A DNA stretch of 64,000 nt from Micavibrio sp. (GTDB lineage: Bacteria; Pseudomonadota; Alphaproteobacteria; Micavibrionales; Micavibrionaceae), in NCBI GenBank assembly GCA_030824805.1, contig JAPJRC010000001.1, positions 51,252-115,251 of the forward strand. The letters run 5' to 3'. The notes under the pieces were generated by a model, which did no database searches, was not told where the DNA came from, and saw only the letters and a list, made by a program, of their open reading frames with translations. The translations under genes and the position numbers were made by a program. Each line of letters starts with the position of its first letter. Within the stretch, counting starts at the first letter, position 1. Shown here one piece after another: positions 14,877-23,995 of this stretch.

Positions 14877-17039
14877 ATGGAAGTGGCGACCGATCTTCTC
14901 AAGCAGGTAAAAACCTACAATCCTGAATTCGATGGCGCCGTCATCGAAAACGCCGCGCAATACGCCAAAACGATGCATGAGGGGCAAACGCGCGCCTCGG
15001 GCGAGCCGTACTATACGCACCCGTTGGAAGTTGCAGGCATTCTGGCCGATATGAAGATGGATACGGCAACCATTGTCACAGCCATTCTTCACGACACGTT
15101 GGAAGACACACCTGCGACATACAAAGATCTGACATCCAAGTTCGGCAAGGAAGTCGCCGATCTGGTGAACGGTGTTTCAAAACTGACAAAAATCGAAAGC
15201 CAGACGGTCGAGGGCAAACAGGCTGAAAACTTTAGAAAGCTTGTGTTGGCCATGTCGGAGGACATTCGTGTGCTCCTCGTCAAGCTTGCGGACCGTTTGC
15301 ACAACATGCGCACGCTCGGCGCGTTTGATCGTCCTGACAAGCAGCGCCGTATCGCCCGCGAGACGATTGATATATATGCGCCTCTGGCCGAGCGTATCGG
15401 TATGCATAAGGTAAAGGAAGAGCTTGAGGACCTGTCTTTCTCATACCTCAATCCGGAAGCGCGTGAATCCATAGGCGCCCGTCAAATGTTCCTTCGCAAA
15501 GAGGGTAACGACGTCGTTAAAAAGATCATTGCCGAACTTAGCCATATGATGGAGGACGCAAAGATAAGCGCCGAAGTCACGGGGCGTGAGAAGACGCGTT
15601 ATTCCATCTGGAAAAAGATGCAACGCAAGAATGTCGCGTTTGAGCAGCTTTCCGACATCATGGCGTTCCGCATTGTCGTGAATTCCGTCGAGGAGTGTTA
15701 CCATGTGCTCGGTATCATCCACTCTAACTTTCCGGTCGTTCCCGGCCGTTTCAAAGACTTCATCTCCACACCGAAACCGAACGGTTACCGTTCCATCCAC
15801 ACAACTGTTCTGGGCCCTGAAAACCAGCGCATCGAGATCCAGATCAGAACCAGAGATATGCATTACGAGGCCGATATGGGCGTTGCCGCCCACTGGTCCT
15901 ACAAGCAGGGCCGTAACGGCGCTGACCTGACCGATATGAAGAAATTCCGCTGGTTGCGTGAACTGCTCGAAATCATGGAGCAGGAGACCAAACCGGAAGA
16001 GTTTCTCGAAAACACCAAGCTGGAATTGTTTGCAGACCAAGTTTACGTGTTTTCGCCCAAAGGCGACCTTATCGAACTGCCACAAGGTTCAACGCCTGTT
16101 GACTTCGCTTACGCCGTTCACTCCGGCGTCGGTGACAAATGCGTCGGTGCCAAGATCAACGGGCGTATTGCACCGTTGAACACCAAGCTGGCCAACGGCG
16201 ACCAGGTTGAGATTATCACATCGAAAACACAGACGCCTTCGCCCACGTGGGAACGTTTTGTCGTTACAGGTAAAGCCAGATCGCATATCCGCCGTTACAT
16301 CAGAATGCAGCAGCGTAACGAATATATAACGCTGGGGCAGGCAATGCTGAAAAAGCTCTTCCAGCAGGAAGGTTATGATTACACCGACAAAGCGGTCGCA
16401 GGAATTGTGCAGCAACTGCGCGTCGAGGGCATCGATGATATCTTTGCCAATATCGGATCGGGCCATTTCGTTGCGAAAGACGTTTTCAAAGCGATATTCC
16501 CCGCGCACAAGACAGAACAACCTTCCGCGAACCGCGAGAACGATCCGGAGAAAGTTGCCTACGCCAAGCGCCCTGAGGGCGGCAAGCCCATGCCGATTAA
16601 AGGCCTCATCCCGGGTATGGCTGTGCATTTCGCGCGTTGCTGCCACCCTCTGCCGGGCGACCGCATCGTCGGTATCGTTACAACGGGCAAGGGTGTGACC
16701 ATTCACACGATCGATTGCGAGACGCTTGAAACCTTCGCCGACACGCCGGAGCGATGGCTGGATGTTTCATGGGGCGATGGCCCGGATTCACCCGAAGCGC
16801 ATGTGGGTCGTCTCGAGGTAACGATCACGAACGAGGCGGGCGCGCTTGCGGCGCTTACGACCGTAATCGGTAAAAACGGCGGTAACATCACTAACCTCAA
16901 GATTACCAACCGCACGCTTGATTTCTGGGACATGCTTCTGGATGTTTATGTGCACGACACACGGCACCTGAGCAATATTATCGCGGCCTTACGGGCAACG
17001 CCGCAAATTGCCAGCGTTGATCGGGCGCGCGGACGTTAG
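14877..17039 (+). CDS. rsh: Bifunctional (p)ppGpp synthetase/hydrolase Rsh
   Basis: The protein makes and degrades the stringent-response alarmone (p)ppGpp. Domains in order: HD hydrolase (about residues 25-180, YYTHPLEVA and ILHDTLEDT), synthetase (about 235-350), TGS (about 385-445, VFSPKGDLIELPQGSTPVDFAYAVH) and C-terminal ACT (about 645-715). The synthetase has RFKDFI, the form found in bifunctional enzymes rather than the acidic form of RelA, and EIQIRT. Both active sites look intact. Length is 720. Start at ATG 14877; its ribosome site is weak. As the only Rsh in view it is probably the sole long RelA/SpoT protein, as in most alphaproteobacteria. Confidence 0.96.
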   Translation: MEVATDLLKQVKTYNPEFDGAVIENAAQYAKTMHEGQTRASGEPYYTHPLEVAGILADMKMDTATIVTAILHDTLEDTPATYKDLTSKFGKEVADLVNGVSKLTKIESQTVEGKQAENFRKLVLAMSEDIRVLLVKLADRLHNMRTLGAFDRPDKQRRIARETIDIYAPLAERIGMHKVKEELEDLSFSYLNPEARESIGARQMFLRKEGNDVVKKIIAELSHMMEDAKISAEVTGREKTRYSIWKKMQRKNVAFEQLSDIMAFRIVVNSVEECYHVLGIIHSNFPVVPGRFKDFISTPKPNGYRSIHTTVLGPENQRIEIQIRTRDMHYEADMGVAAHWSYKQGRNGADLTDMKKFRWLRELLEIMEQETKPEEFLENTKLELFADQVYVFSPKGDLIELPQGSTPVDFAYAVHSGVGDKCVGAKINGRIAPLNTKLANGDQVEIITSKTQTPSPTWERFVVTGKARSHIRRYIRMQQRNEYITLGQAMLKKLFQQEGYDYTDKAVAGIVQQLRVEGIDDIFANIGSGHFVAKDVFKAIFPAHKTEQPSANRENDPEKVAYAKRPEGGKPMPIKGLIPGMAVHFARCCHPLPGDRIVGIVTTGKGVTIHTIDCETLETFADTPERWLDVSWGDGPDSPEAHVGRLEVTITNEAGALAALTTVIGKNGGNITNLKITNRTLDFWDMLLDVYVHDTRHLSNIIAALRATPQIASVDRARGR

Positions 17040-17135
17040 TTTCCAATAATCTTTTGTTTTGCAGTTGCCCGCTCGAGGTGGACAGCTATATGGGTTTCTT
17101 GCTAAAGAAGTCCCAGAACAAAGATTATGTGAGTT

Positions 17136-17756
17136 ATGCTTTTCCGTCGCCGCGACAAACAAAAAAAATGGCCCCAGATCAGAAATCTGATCTGGCCGGA
17201 TATGGGGCTGAAGCGGCTTCTCAATTATTACAAATACAGATCTGTTCGCATACCAGCCGGTGAGCATTCCATAGCCGCCGGTTTTGCATTCGGATGCCTT
17301 GTGTCATGGACGCCCACTTTCGGCACCCACCTTTTGCAATGTGCTCTGTTTTGCTGGATCACGCGTACCAATTGGGTTGCCGCGTTTCTGGGGTCCGCAT
17401 TCGGAAACCCCTGGACCACGCCGGCGCTTATGCTCATTTCGTATCATGTTGGAAAAGCTTTGTTCGTTGCCACAGGCTATGGCCATATTATCACACCGGA
17501 TGACGGTGCTGCTTCCTTTGGAGAATTTTTAAAGCTCATTCTCAGTGGAAACATAGAATGGGAAACATTCCGCGCCAATTTTTTCGAATATTTTATCCCG
17601 ACCCTCTTGGGTGGTTATGTGATGGGGCTGGCAACGTTCCCGCTTTTTTACTATCCGTTCTATTACATGGTAAAGGGCGCACGTGCGGCCCGGCGTGCGC
17701 GGATAGAACGAAAAGTTCATGCCGAGGCAATCGAAGTAACCGGGCAGGCGCAATAG
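17136..17756 (+). CDS. DUF2062 membrane protein
   Basis: Belongs to the DUF2062 family, whose function is not known. Hallmarks are [27 protein letters not shown] near residues 42-68 and [21 protein letters not shown] near 86-106. Three or four hydrophobic segments suggest an inner-membrane protein, with basic N- and C-termini. It lies between rsh and acpS and ends one base before acpS. This placement next to acpS-lepB-rnc-era is seen in several alphaproteobacteria. Confidence 0.85.
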   Translation: MLFRRRDKQKKWPQIRNLIWPDMGLKRLLNYYKYRSVRIPAGEHSIAAGFAFGCLVSWTPTFGTHLLQCALFCWITRTNWVAAFLGSAFGNPWTTPALMLISYHVGKALFVATGYGHIITPDDGAASFGEFLKLILSGNIEWETFRANFFEYFIPTLLGGYVMGLATFPLFYYPFYYMVKGARAARRARIERKVHAEAIEVTGQAQ

Positions 17757-17757
17757 C

Positions 17758-18159
17758 ATGATCATTGGTATTGGCTCGGATATTTTAGATGTAAGACGTC
17801 TTGAAAAAGTGATGCAGCGTTTCGGCGAGCGTTTTATCAAACGGTGTTTTACGGACACGGAACGCGCCAAGGCCGAACGCCGCCGCGGAGCGGGCACCCA
17901 CATCGCGACTTACGCCAAACGGTTTGCCGCAAAGGAAGCCTGTTCTAAAGCCTTGGGCACAGGATTTTCGCACGGTGTTTTTATGAAAGATATTGGCGTG
18001 GTCAATGATTATGCCGGCAAGCCAACACTGGTTTTAACGGGCGGCGCACTGGCCAGGCTTCAGGCAATGACCCCCGCCGGAAAAACCGCTTCCATGCATT
18101 TAACCCTTACGGACGAGCCGCCCATGGTGCAGGCCCAAGTGGTAATTGAGGCTTTCTAA
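17758..18159 (+). CDS. acpS: Holo-[acyl-carrier-protein] synthase
   Basis: AcpS transfers 4'-phosphopantetheine from CoA to acyl carrier protein. The metal-binding GIGSDILDV block is at residues 4-12, and the second motif [14 protein letters not shown] near 59-72. The length of 133 is typical. It is the start of a conserved lipid/secretion/RNA-processing run (acpS-lepB-rnc-era) and begins one base after the DUF2062 stop. Confidence 0.95.
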   Translation: MIIGIGSDILDVRRLEKVMQRFGERFIKRCFTDTERAKAERRRGAGTHIATYAKRFAAKEACSKALGTGFSHGVFMKDIGVVNDYAGKPTLVLTGGALARLQAMTPAGKTASMHLTLTDEPPMVQAQVVIEAF

Positions 18160-18260
18160 GCTATTTCAAAGAGTTGAGAAAGAGGATAAGCGGTCTTCGC
18201 ATCTGGTAATTTTGCTGCGGACAGGCTAAAACCATCTATCTGATCATAAGGATAGAACAC

Positions 18261-19112
18261 GTGAGCGACCCGGACAATTCGAGCGAAGTCTATAAACCGC
18301 AATCCCAAAACACAAAACCTTCCCAGGAACTTAAAAAAGAGGAAGGCACCGGCGAATTTTTTAAAACGGCTATCCTGGCAGTTCTTCTGGCCTTGTTCAT
18401 CCGGACGTTCTTTTTCGAACCTTTCAACATTCCTTCGGGCTCGATGCTGCCCACTTTGCAGATAGGCGATTACCTGTTTGTTTCCAAGACGTCCTATGGC
18501 TACAGCAAATATTCCTTCCCGTTCGGCCTCGCAGATTTCGAAGGCCGCATGATGGATGAAAAACCTGTCCGCGGAGATGTGATTGTTTTCAAACTTCCTT
18601 CGCGTCCGTCGATTGATTACATCAAGCGTCTTGTGGGCATGCCTGGGGATACTATTCAAGTTAAAAGAGGCAGACTGTATATCAATGGCAAAATCGTGCA
18701 TCGCGAACCAGTGGGTTTAAAACGCGTATCGTCGCCCGAGGGTTACAACGAAAATGTCATGGAATATATCGAAACGCTTCCGGGCGGTGCCATGCACACG
18801 ATTTACGAAGAATCGGATTCAGCACCGCTGGACGATACAGAAATCTTCACAGTGCCTGATGGTCATTATTTCTTTATGGGCGATAACCGGGACAACAGCC
18901 AGGACAGCCGTGTCCAAGACCTTGTCGGATACGTGCCCGAGATAAACCTTGTAGGCCGCGCCCAGATTTTGTTCTTCTCGATTGATGAGACCGCCAGCAT
19001 TTTCAAACCATGGACATGGCCCGGCGCTATCCGTTACAACCGCATCTTTGATTCCATCGGCCCTGCGCGCAGAGCAGGGATGGAAGAGAATGCGCAGGAG
19101 TCCAAGTTGTGA
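18261..19112 (+). CDS. lepB: Signal peptidase I
   Basis: LepB removes signal peptides from exported proteins at the inner membrane. One membrane segment (about residues 35-52) precedes the catalytic serine in PSGSMLPTL (near residues 59-67). The catalytic lysine is in IKRLVGMPGD (near 121-130), and box E is GDNRDNSQDSR. The start is GTG at 18261, with AAGGATAG 6 bp upstream. Its stop overlaps the GTG start of rnc by 4 bases. Length 283. A short polar N-terminal tail precedes the membrane segment. Confidence 0.95.
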   Translation: MSDPDNSSEVYKPQSQNTKPSQELKKEEGTGEFFKTAILAVLLALFIRTFFFEPFNIPSGSMLPTLQIGDYLFVSKTSYGYSKYSFPFGLADFEGRMMDEKPVRGDVIVFKLPSRPSIDYIKRLVGMPGDTIQVKRGRLYINGKIVHREPVGLKRVSSPEGYNENVMEYIETLPGGAMHTIYEESDSAPLDDTEIFTVPDGHYFFMGDNRDNSQDSRVQDLVGYVPEINLVGRAQILFFSIDETASIFKPWTWPGAIRYNRIFDSIGPARRAGMEENAQESKL

Positions 19113-19798
19113 GCGCCCGGCGCCCTCTTTCTGATCTGGAAGCGCGGCTAGGCTATAACTTCAAAAGCCCGGCTTGGCTGGAGCAGGCGCTTACACATTC
19201 AAGCAAAAGCGGCACAGTGAACAACGAGCGGATCGAATTCCTTGGTGATCGTGTGTTGAACCTTGTGATAGCCGAAAGCCTGTTTTTAAGGTTTCCAGAG
19301 GAACACGAAGGAAATCTTGCCAAAAGGCATTCGGCGCTGGTGCAGGGGCGCATGCTCTCTATTATTGGCGGTATTATCGGCCTGGGAGAGTTCATCAACC
19401 TTTCGGATTCAGAGCGCATGGCGGGCGGCGCGGAGAACGAGAATATCCTCTCTGACGCCATGGAAGCCACTTTAGGCGCTATTTTCCTTGATGGCGGTCT
19501 GGACGCCGCGCGCGATGTTATTCTCAAACTGTGGGGTGATAATATTGCCACACTGACCGAAGCGCATCAGGATCCCAAAACCGAATTGCAAGAATGGGTG
19601 CAGGCGCGGGGGCTTCCACTGCCGGGATATGAAATCATAAGCAAATCAGGCCCCGACCATGCGCCACGCTTTGAAATAGAGGTGCGTGTGCGCGGTTATG
19701 ATCCGATCGTCGCCGAAGGATCTTCGCGCAGGCAGGGAGAAAAAATCGCAGCCCAAAAAATGCTCGCGCAGTTGAAAGGCCCCAAGAATGACCAGTGA
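19109..19798 (+). CDS. rnc: Ribonuclease III
   Basis: RNase III cuts double-stranded RNA in rRNA and mRNA processing. The signature NERIEFLGDRVLNLVIAE lies near residues 31-48, with further acidic metal ligands at DAMEATLGAIFLD near 112-124. A double-stranded-RNA-binding domain covers the last 70 residues (DPKTELQEWVQ... to the end). Length 229. The GTG start overlaps the lepB stop, and the end overlaps era by 11 bases. Confidence 0.96.
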   Translation: MSARRPLSDLEARLGYNFKSPAWLEQALTHSSKSGTVNNERIEFLGDRVLNLVIAESLFLRFPEEHEGNLAKRHSALVQGRMLSIIGGIIGLGEFINLSDSERMAGGAENENILSDAMEATLGAIFLDGGLDAARDVILKLWGDNIATLTEAHQDPKTELQEWVQARGLPLPGYEIISKSGPDHAPRFEIEVRVRGYDPIVAEGSSRRQGEKIAAQKMLAQLKGPKNDQ

Positions 19799-20717
19799 AA
19801 ACACGCGTTGCGGTTTTGCAACGATCATAGGCGCGCCGAACGCCGGTAAATCGACCCTCATTAACACAATGGTCGGGGGAAAAATCTCGATCGTTTCCAG
19901 CAAGGTCCAGACAACCCGCACCCGCGTTCTTGGCATTGTAATGGAGGGTGATACGCAAATTATTTTTGTCGATACGCCCGGCCTTTTCAAACCTGGTAAC
20001 GACCGTATGGAGAAGGCCATCGTCAACGCCGCGTGGCAGGGATTGGGCGACGCCGATCTCGTGTTGTTTGTGGTGGACTCTGTCAAAGGATATAGCAGAC
20101 CGGTTCGGACCATTATCGAACGCTTAAAGGGCGTAAAAGGTAAAAAATATATTCTGGTTCTGAACAAGGTGGACGATATTGCGCGCCCCAAATTGCTGGA
20201 ACTGGCGACCATTCTGAATCAGGCGATGGAGTTCGAAGCGACATTCATGGTTTCCGCCCGTGAAAATGACGGCGTAAAGGACCTTGTGAAATATGTCGCA
20301 AAGCTTATGCCCGAAGGACCGTTCCATTATCCGCAGGACCAGATGAGTGATATGCCGATGCGCCTAATGGCTGCAGAAATCACCCGCGAAAAGCTGTTTC
20401 GTGCGGTACACGAAGAAATTCCTTACGACATCACGGTTGAAACGGAAAACTGGGAGCAGTTTGACGACGGCAGCATCAAGATAGATCAGGCGATATTCGT
20501 TGCGCGTGAAGGGCAGAAGAAGATCATCCTCGGCAAAGGCGGAGAGATGATTGGAAAAATCGGCACACAAGCCCGTATGGAAATCGAAGAGATCATGGGA
20601 TGCCGCGTGCATGTAAAACTCTTCGTGAAGGTGCGTGAAAACTGGAGCGAAGATTCCGAGCACTACAAAATGTGGGGGCTTTCCCACGATGCGGACTCCG
20701 CGCCGGATAAATTCTGA
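19788..20717 (+). CDS. era: GTPase Era
   Basis: Era binds 16S rRNA and helps 30S subunit assembly. G motifs are visible: G1 GAPNAGKST (residues 15-23), G3 DTPG, and G4 NKVD. A C-terminal KH domain follows, with the block QKKIILGKGGEMIGKIGTQARMEIE (split around GKGG). Length 309. It overlaps rnc by 11 bases, the usual rnc-era coupling. Confidence 0.97.
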   Translation: MTSENTRCGFATIIGAPNAGKSTLINTMVGGKISIVSSKVQTTRTRVLGIVMEGDTQIIFVDTPGLFKPGNDRMEKAIVNAAWQGLGDADLVLFVVDSVKGYSRPVRTIIERLKGVKGKKYILVLNKVDDIARPKLLELATILNQAMEFEATFMVSARENDGVKDLVKYVAKLMPEGPFHYPQDQMSDMPMRLMAAEITREKLFRAVHEEIPYDITVETENWEQFDDGSIKIDQAIFVAREGQKKIILGKGGEMIGKIGTQARMEIEEIMGCRVHVKLFVKVRENWSEDSEHYKMWGLSHDADSAPDKF

Positions 20718-20766
20718 CTACGCTTGCAAGCGGAATAATTTTCAATCGACATTTATGTGGATAAAG

Positions 20767-20801
20767 GAATCGCGATTCGCGGAATTTCTGGCGCGTGATT
20801 C
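20767..20801. promoter_or_regulatory. Cluster of three GANTC (CcrM) sites upstream of gcrA
   Basis: GAATC at 20767-20771, GATTC at 20774-20778 and GATTC at 20797-20801. By chance one site is expected every 256 bp. They lie 89-123 bp upstream of the gcrA start codon. GANTC adenine methylation by CcrM controls cell-cycle promoters in alphaproteobacteria, often together with GcrA itself. Confidence 0.6.
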
Positions 20802-20889
20802 TGGCCCTTGATATCGTTTTCTTACTTCAAGGAAATTGATCACTGGCGATATCGATGAATATGGCTGTGCGCGTGGGAGAAACGAGATT

Positions 20890-21375
20890 ATGAGCTGGAC
20901 TGATGAACGGGTAAACCTTTTGAAACAGCTTTGGGGCGAGGGTAAGACCGCTGCGGAAATCGCAAAGGTTTTGGGTGATGGCATCACCCGCAACGCTGTA
21001 ATCGGCAAGGCGCACCGTTTGAAATTGTCTTCCCGCCTGTCCCCAATCCAACAGAACACCAGCAAAAAGCCCAAGAGTGAGCCGCAGGCTCCGCGTCTGG
21101 TGAAGCCATCGGTTAAACTCCCTGAATTCAAAGGGATGGAACTGAAACTTCTGGATTTGAAAGAACGTATGTGCCGCTGGCCCAACGGTGATCCCCGCGA
21201 AGAAAACTTCTCTTTCTGCGGTTGTGAGTCCGTTCCGGGACTTCCTTACTGCGATGCCCATTGCCGCGCCGCCTATCAGGTTCCGACGCGTGCCCGCACA
21301 CTCGATGCGAAAGATTTCGAACACGATGCAGGTACGCCCGCCGATTTCGATATAAAGCATGCCAACGCCGGCTAA
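20890..21375 (+). CDS. gcrA: Cell-cycle regulator GcrA
   Basis: GcrA is a sigma70-binding cell-cycle transcription regulator found only in alphaproteobacteria, acting at methylated GANTC promoters. The N-terminal DNA-binding domain is typical: MSWTDERV, then LWGEGKTAAEIAK, then GITRNAVIGKAHRLKL (residues 1-45). The C-terminal domain has the CRWPNGDP and FCGC...YCDAHC cysteine/histidine blocks. I start at the ATG at 20890, with GGGAGAA upstream; the frame extends 18 residues further without a ribosome site. Length 161. Three GANTC sites lie in its upstream region, which suggests methylation-dependent control. Confidence 0.95.
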   Translation: MSWTDERVNLLKQLWGEGKTAAEIAKVLGDGITRNAVIGKAHRLKLSSRLSPIQQNTSKKPKSEPQAPRLVKPSVKLPEFKGMELKLLDLKERMCRWPNGDPREENFSFCGCESVPGLPYCDAHCRAAYQVPTRARTLDAKDFEHDAGTPADFDIKHANAG

Positions 21376-21433
21376 GCGTTGACCCAAACGTCGCAGGTTT
21401 TACTCCTTTTGCACCTGACGCCGTCAAAACTTT

Positions 21434-21464
21434 AAACCGCCCAGGGAAACCGGGCGGTTTTTTT
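21434..21464 (+). terminator. Intrinsic terminator after gcrA
   Basis: AAACCGCCC (21434-21442) pairs with GGGCGGTTT (21452-21460), followed by further T residues. It sits between the converging gcrA and cold-shock genes. Confidence 0.88.
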
Positions 21465-21476
21465 AATGTGTCCTGA

Positions 21477-22010
21477 TTAAGGTGTTGCTAATAGATCGAA
21501 GTCCGCCACTTCGCGGCCCTTGGCGACCGTGCGGACGGTCATGCGGACTTTCTGCCCGGGTATAAGAATGGCCAATTCGTGTTTGTCGAGGCAGGTTTTA
21601 TGGACAAACACGTCCTTCTGGCCGTCTTCGGGGATGATAAAGCCAAATCCTTTGTCCGGTTTGTACCATTTGACGGTACCTTCCATGATATGAAGGTCTT
21701 CACCTTCCTCACCGGGCAATCTGTAGGAAATAGGTTCGGGTGTTTTTCCTGCTTCTATAAGCGAAGAAACCGATGTTACCAATGCGCCTTTCGGTCCCTT
21801 GACGATGGAGCACATAAGCAGCGCATCTTCACCAAGTTCATGAACACCGGCATCTTGCAGCGTAGTGATATGAATGAAAGCATCGCAAGGGTCTTCTTCA
21901 GGAACTACGAAGCCAAACCCCTTTGTGCTGTTAAACCATTTCAAACGGGAACGGACCGGAAGTGATTCCGGATCATTCGAAGTGATTACTGGTTTAGGAA
22001 CCAACGACAA
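21477..22010 (-). CDS. Double cold-shock-domain protein
   Basis: Binds single-stranded RNA or DNA and probably acts as an RNA chaperone. Two cold-shock domains are present: the first from about residue 20 (RLKWFNSTKGFGFVVPE), the second from about 108 (GTVKWYKPDKGFGFIIPE). Both have the RNP1 KGFGF motif, and the second also has DVFVHK. The two are joined by a 25-residue polar linker. Tandem-domain forms of about 180-200 residues are common in alphaproteobacteria. The start is TTG at 22010 with AGGGA about 9 bp upstream; no in-frame ATG or GTG exists near by. Confidence 0.88.
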   Translation of the reverse strand: MSLVPKPVITSNDPESLPVRSRLKWFNSTKGFGFVVPEEDPCDAFIHITTLQDAGVHELGEDALLMCSIVKGPKGALVTSVSSLIEAGKTPEPISYRLPGEEGEDLHIMEGTVKWYKPDKGFGFIIPEDGQKDVFVHKTCLDKHELAILIPGQKVRMTVRTVAKGREVADFDLLATP

Positions 22011-22273
22011 GAAACTATCCCTGACAGATACTAAATACGCGAAACACGAAAGTGTAAAAGAAATACTAATGCAACTCAGTATACATATATATCATCAAAA
22101 ACAGGCCCTTATCTAGCCCCAAAAAATATTTGCTGTAATGCAAAACAACAATGTCCTCATACCATGCTCTTTTGGTTTGGTTCCAAGCGGGTGCGGCTGG
22201 TAAAATAAAAGCGGGTTTCAGTGAAACTTGTCTTTTATTTTCAAAGGTTTTGATCAAAGGGGAAGCCATCGTA

Positions 22274-23965
22274 ATGACAACCACCGTACAGTCGCCCGCT
22301 TTATATAAGAATTCTTATCCCAAGGGCATAAACTGGGACGCGCATATTCCGGTATATCCGGTTTTCGATATGCTCGATGCGACCGCTGCCAAATATCCTG
22401 ATCGTCCGGCGTTTGATTTTTTAAATTACAAGCTTAGCTGGGGGGAGATCCACTCGCAGGCCTGCCGCTTGGCACGTACTCTGCAGGATAGAGGCATAGG
22501 CAAAGGACGTCGCGTTGGTTTGTTTCTGCCAAATTGTCCGCTTTTCGTGATTGCCTATTATGCCGTCGTACGAACCGGTGCGACAGTTGTGAATTACAAC
22601 CCCCTTTATTCCGAAAAAGAACTCGCCCATCAGATCAATGATTCCGGTACGGATACTATAATTACAGCCGACCTAGAACTTCTGTATGGCAAAATGAAAA
22701 AGATGCTCGGCAACTCATGTCTGGAGCATCTTATCGTTGCCAAGTTTACATCGATGCTGGCTTTCCCGAAAAATATACTCTTTCCTCTGGTAAAGAAAAA
22801 AGAACTGGCCGTAATCGGGAATGATAGCGCTGTGACGTGGTATCACGATGCTATCAACCACCAGAATGCCCCTTTGCCGGTTGATATCGATCCAATCAAT
22901 GATGTGGCTGTCATACAATATACGGGTGGTACAACAGGAACGCCCAAAGGCGCGATGCTGACCCATCAGAATGTGGTGGCGAATACCGAGCAATGCTGTA
23001 TGTGGCTGACCGGAGTGGTGCCGGGGCAGGAAAAGATGCTGGGCGTCCTGCCGTTCTTTCATGTATTCGCGATGACAACGGTAATGAATTTCTCTGTACG
23101 GAACGCGCTGGAAATCGTGGCCCTGCCACGCTTTGAACTTGAAGCAACGCTCAAGCTCATCCATAAAAAACAGCCGCAGTATTTTCCAGCGGTGCCTGCG
23201 ATCTATAACGCGGTCAACAATCACAAAAAACTTTCGAAATTCAATCTACGCTCGCTTCGCTCCTGCATATCGGGCGGCGCGCCGCTGCCAGTTGAGGTGA
23301 AGAAGAGCTTCGAAAAGAACACGGGATGTATCGTGATCGAAGGATACGGCCTTACCGAATCTTCACCCGTGGTTAGCGCCAACCCGTGTCAGGGGTTGAA
23401 CAAAGCAGGTTCAATAGGCTTGCCGTTCCCGGGCACAACAGTAGAAATTATAAATCCGGACGATAAAAAGACACCGTTGCCGTTGGGCGAACGTGGAGAG
23501 CTGTGCGTGCGCGGCCCGCAGGTCATGAAAGGTTATTGGAACAAAGAAGCCGAAACCAACGATATTTTAAAAGACGGCCGCTTGTATACGGGCGACATAG
23601 CTATCATGGACCAGGATGGATATATTTTCATTGTTGACCGCCTGAAGGACATGATCATCACCAATGGATATAACGTGTATCCACGCAACGTAGAGGAGGC
23701 GATCTACCAAAACGAAGCGGTGGAAGAAGTTATCGTGGCCGGTCTTCCGGACGAAAGCCGCGGTGAAATCGTCAAGGCTTGGATCAAACTCAAAGCAGGC
23801 GAAACACTGACCGTTGAGCAACTGAAAGAGTTTCTGTCTACCCGTATTTCGCCGATGGAAATTCCGCGGCAGGTGGAATTCCGGGACAAGCCGTTGCCGA
23901 AGACTATGATCGGCAAGTTGTCACGCAAGGATATTTTGCTCGAAGAAAAAACAAAGAATGGATAA
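22274..23965 (+). CDS. fadD: Long-chain fatty acid-CoA ligase (AMP-binding)
   Basis: Activates fatty acids to acyl-CoA through an acyl-adenylate at the membrane surface. The P-loop YTGGTTGTPKGAMLTHQN lies near residues 216-233, GYGLTE(SSPV) near 357, and the ATP motif YTGDIAIMD near 438. The C-terminal domain has DRLKDMIITNGYNVYP and the catalytic lysine in KTMIGKLSRKD. I start at the ATG at 22274 because AAGGGGAAG lies upstream; the extra 41 residues of the longer frame are unlike the family. Length 563. It has its own terminator. Chain-length preference is inferred from similarity only. Confidence 0.9.
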   Translation: MTTTVQSPALYKNSYPKGINWDAHIPVYPVFDMLDATAAKYPDRPAFDFLNYKLSWGEIHSQACRLARTLQDRGIGKGRRVGLFLPNCPLFVIAYYAVVRTGATVVNYNPLYSEKELAHQINDSGTDTIITADLELLYGKMKKMLGNSCLEHLIVAKFTSMLAFPKNILFPLVKKKELAVIGNDSAVTWYHDAINHQNAPLPVDIDPINDVAVIQYTGGTTGTPKGAMLTHQNVVANTEQCCMWLTGVVPGQEKMLGVLPFFHVFAMTTVMNFSVRNALEIVALPRFELEATLKLIHKKQPQYFPAVPAIYNAVNNHKKLSKFNLRSLRSCISGGAPLPVEVKKSFEKNTGCIVIEGYGLTESSPVVSANPCQGLNKAGSIGLPFPGTTVEIINPDDKKTPLPLGERGELCVRGPQVMKGYWNKEAETNDILKDGRLYTGDIAIMDQDGYIFIVDRLKDMIITNGYNVYPRNVEEAIYQNEAVEEVIVAGLPDESRGEIVKAWIKLKAGETLTVEQLKEFLSTRISPMEIPRQVEFRDKPLPKTMIGKLSRKDILLEEKTKNG

Positions 23966-23967
23966 GG

Positions 23968-23994
23968 AAAAGGCCGGTGAAACCGGCCTTTTAA
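23968..23994. terminator. Terminator between fadD and pheT
   Basis: AAAAGGCCGGT (23968-23978), a three-base loop, and ACCGGCCTTTT (23982-23992) form a perfect 11-bp stem with A and T runs on either side. It lies between converging genes and can serve both. Confidence 0.88.
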
Positions 23995-23995
23995 T

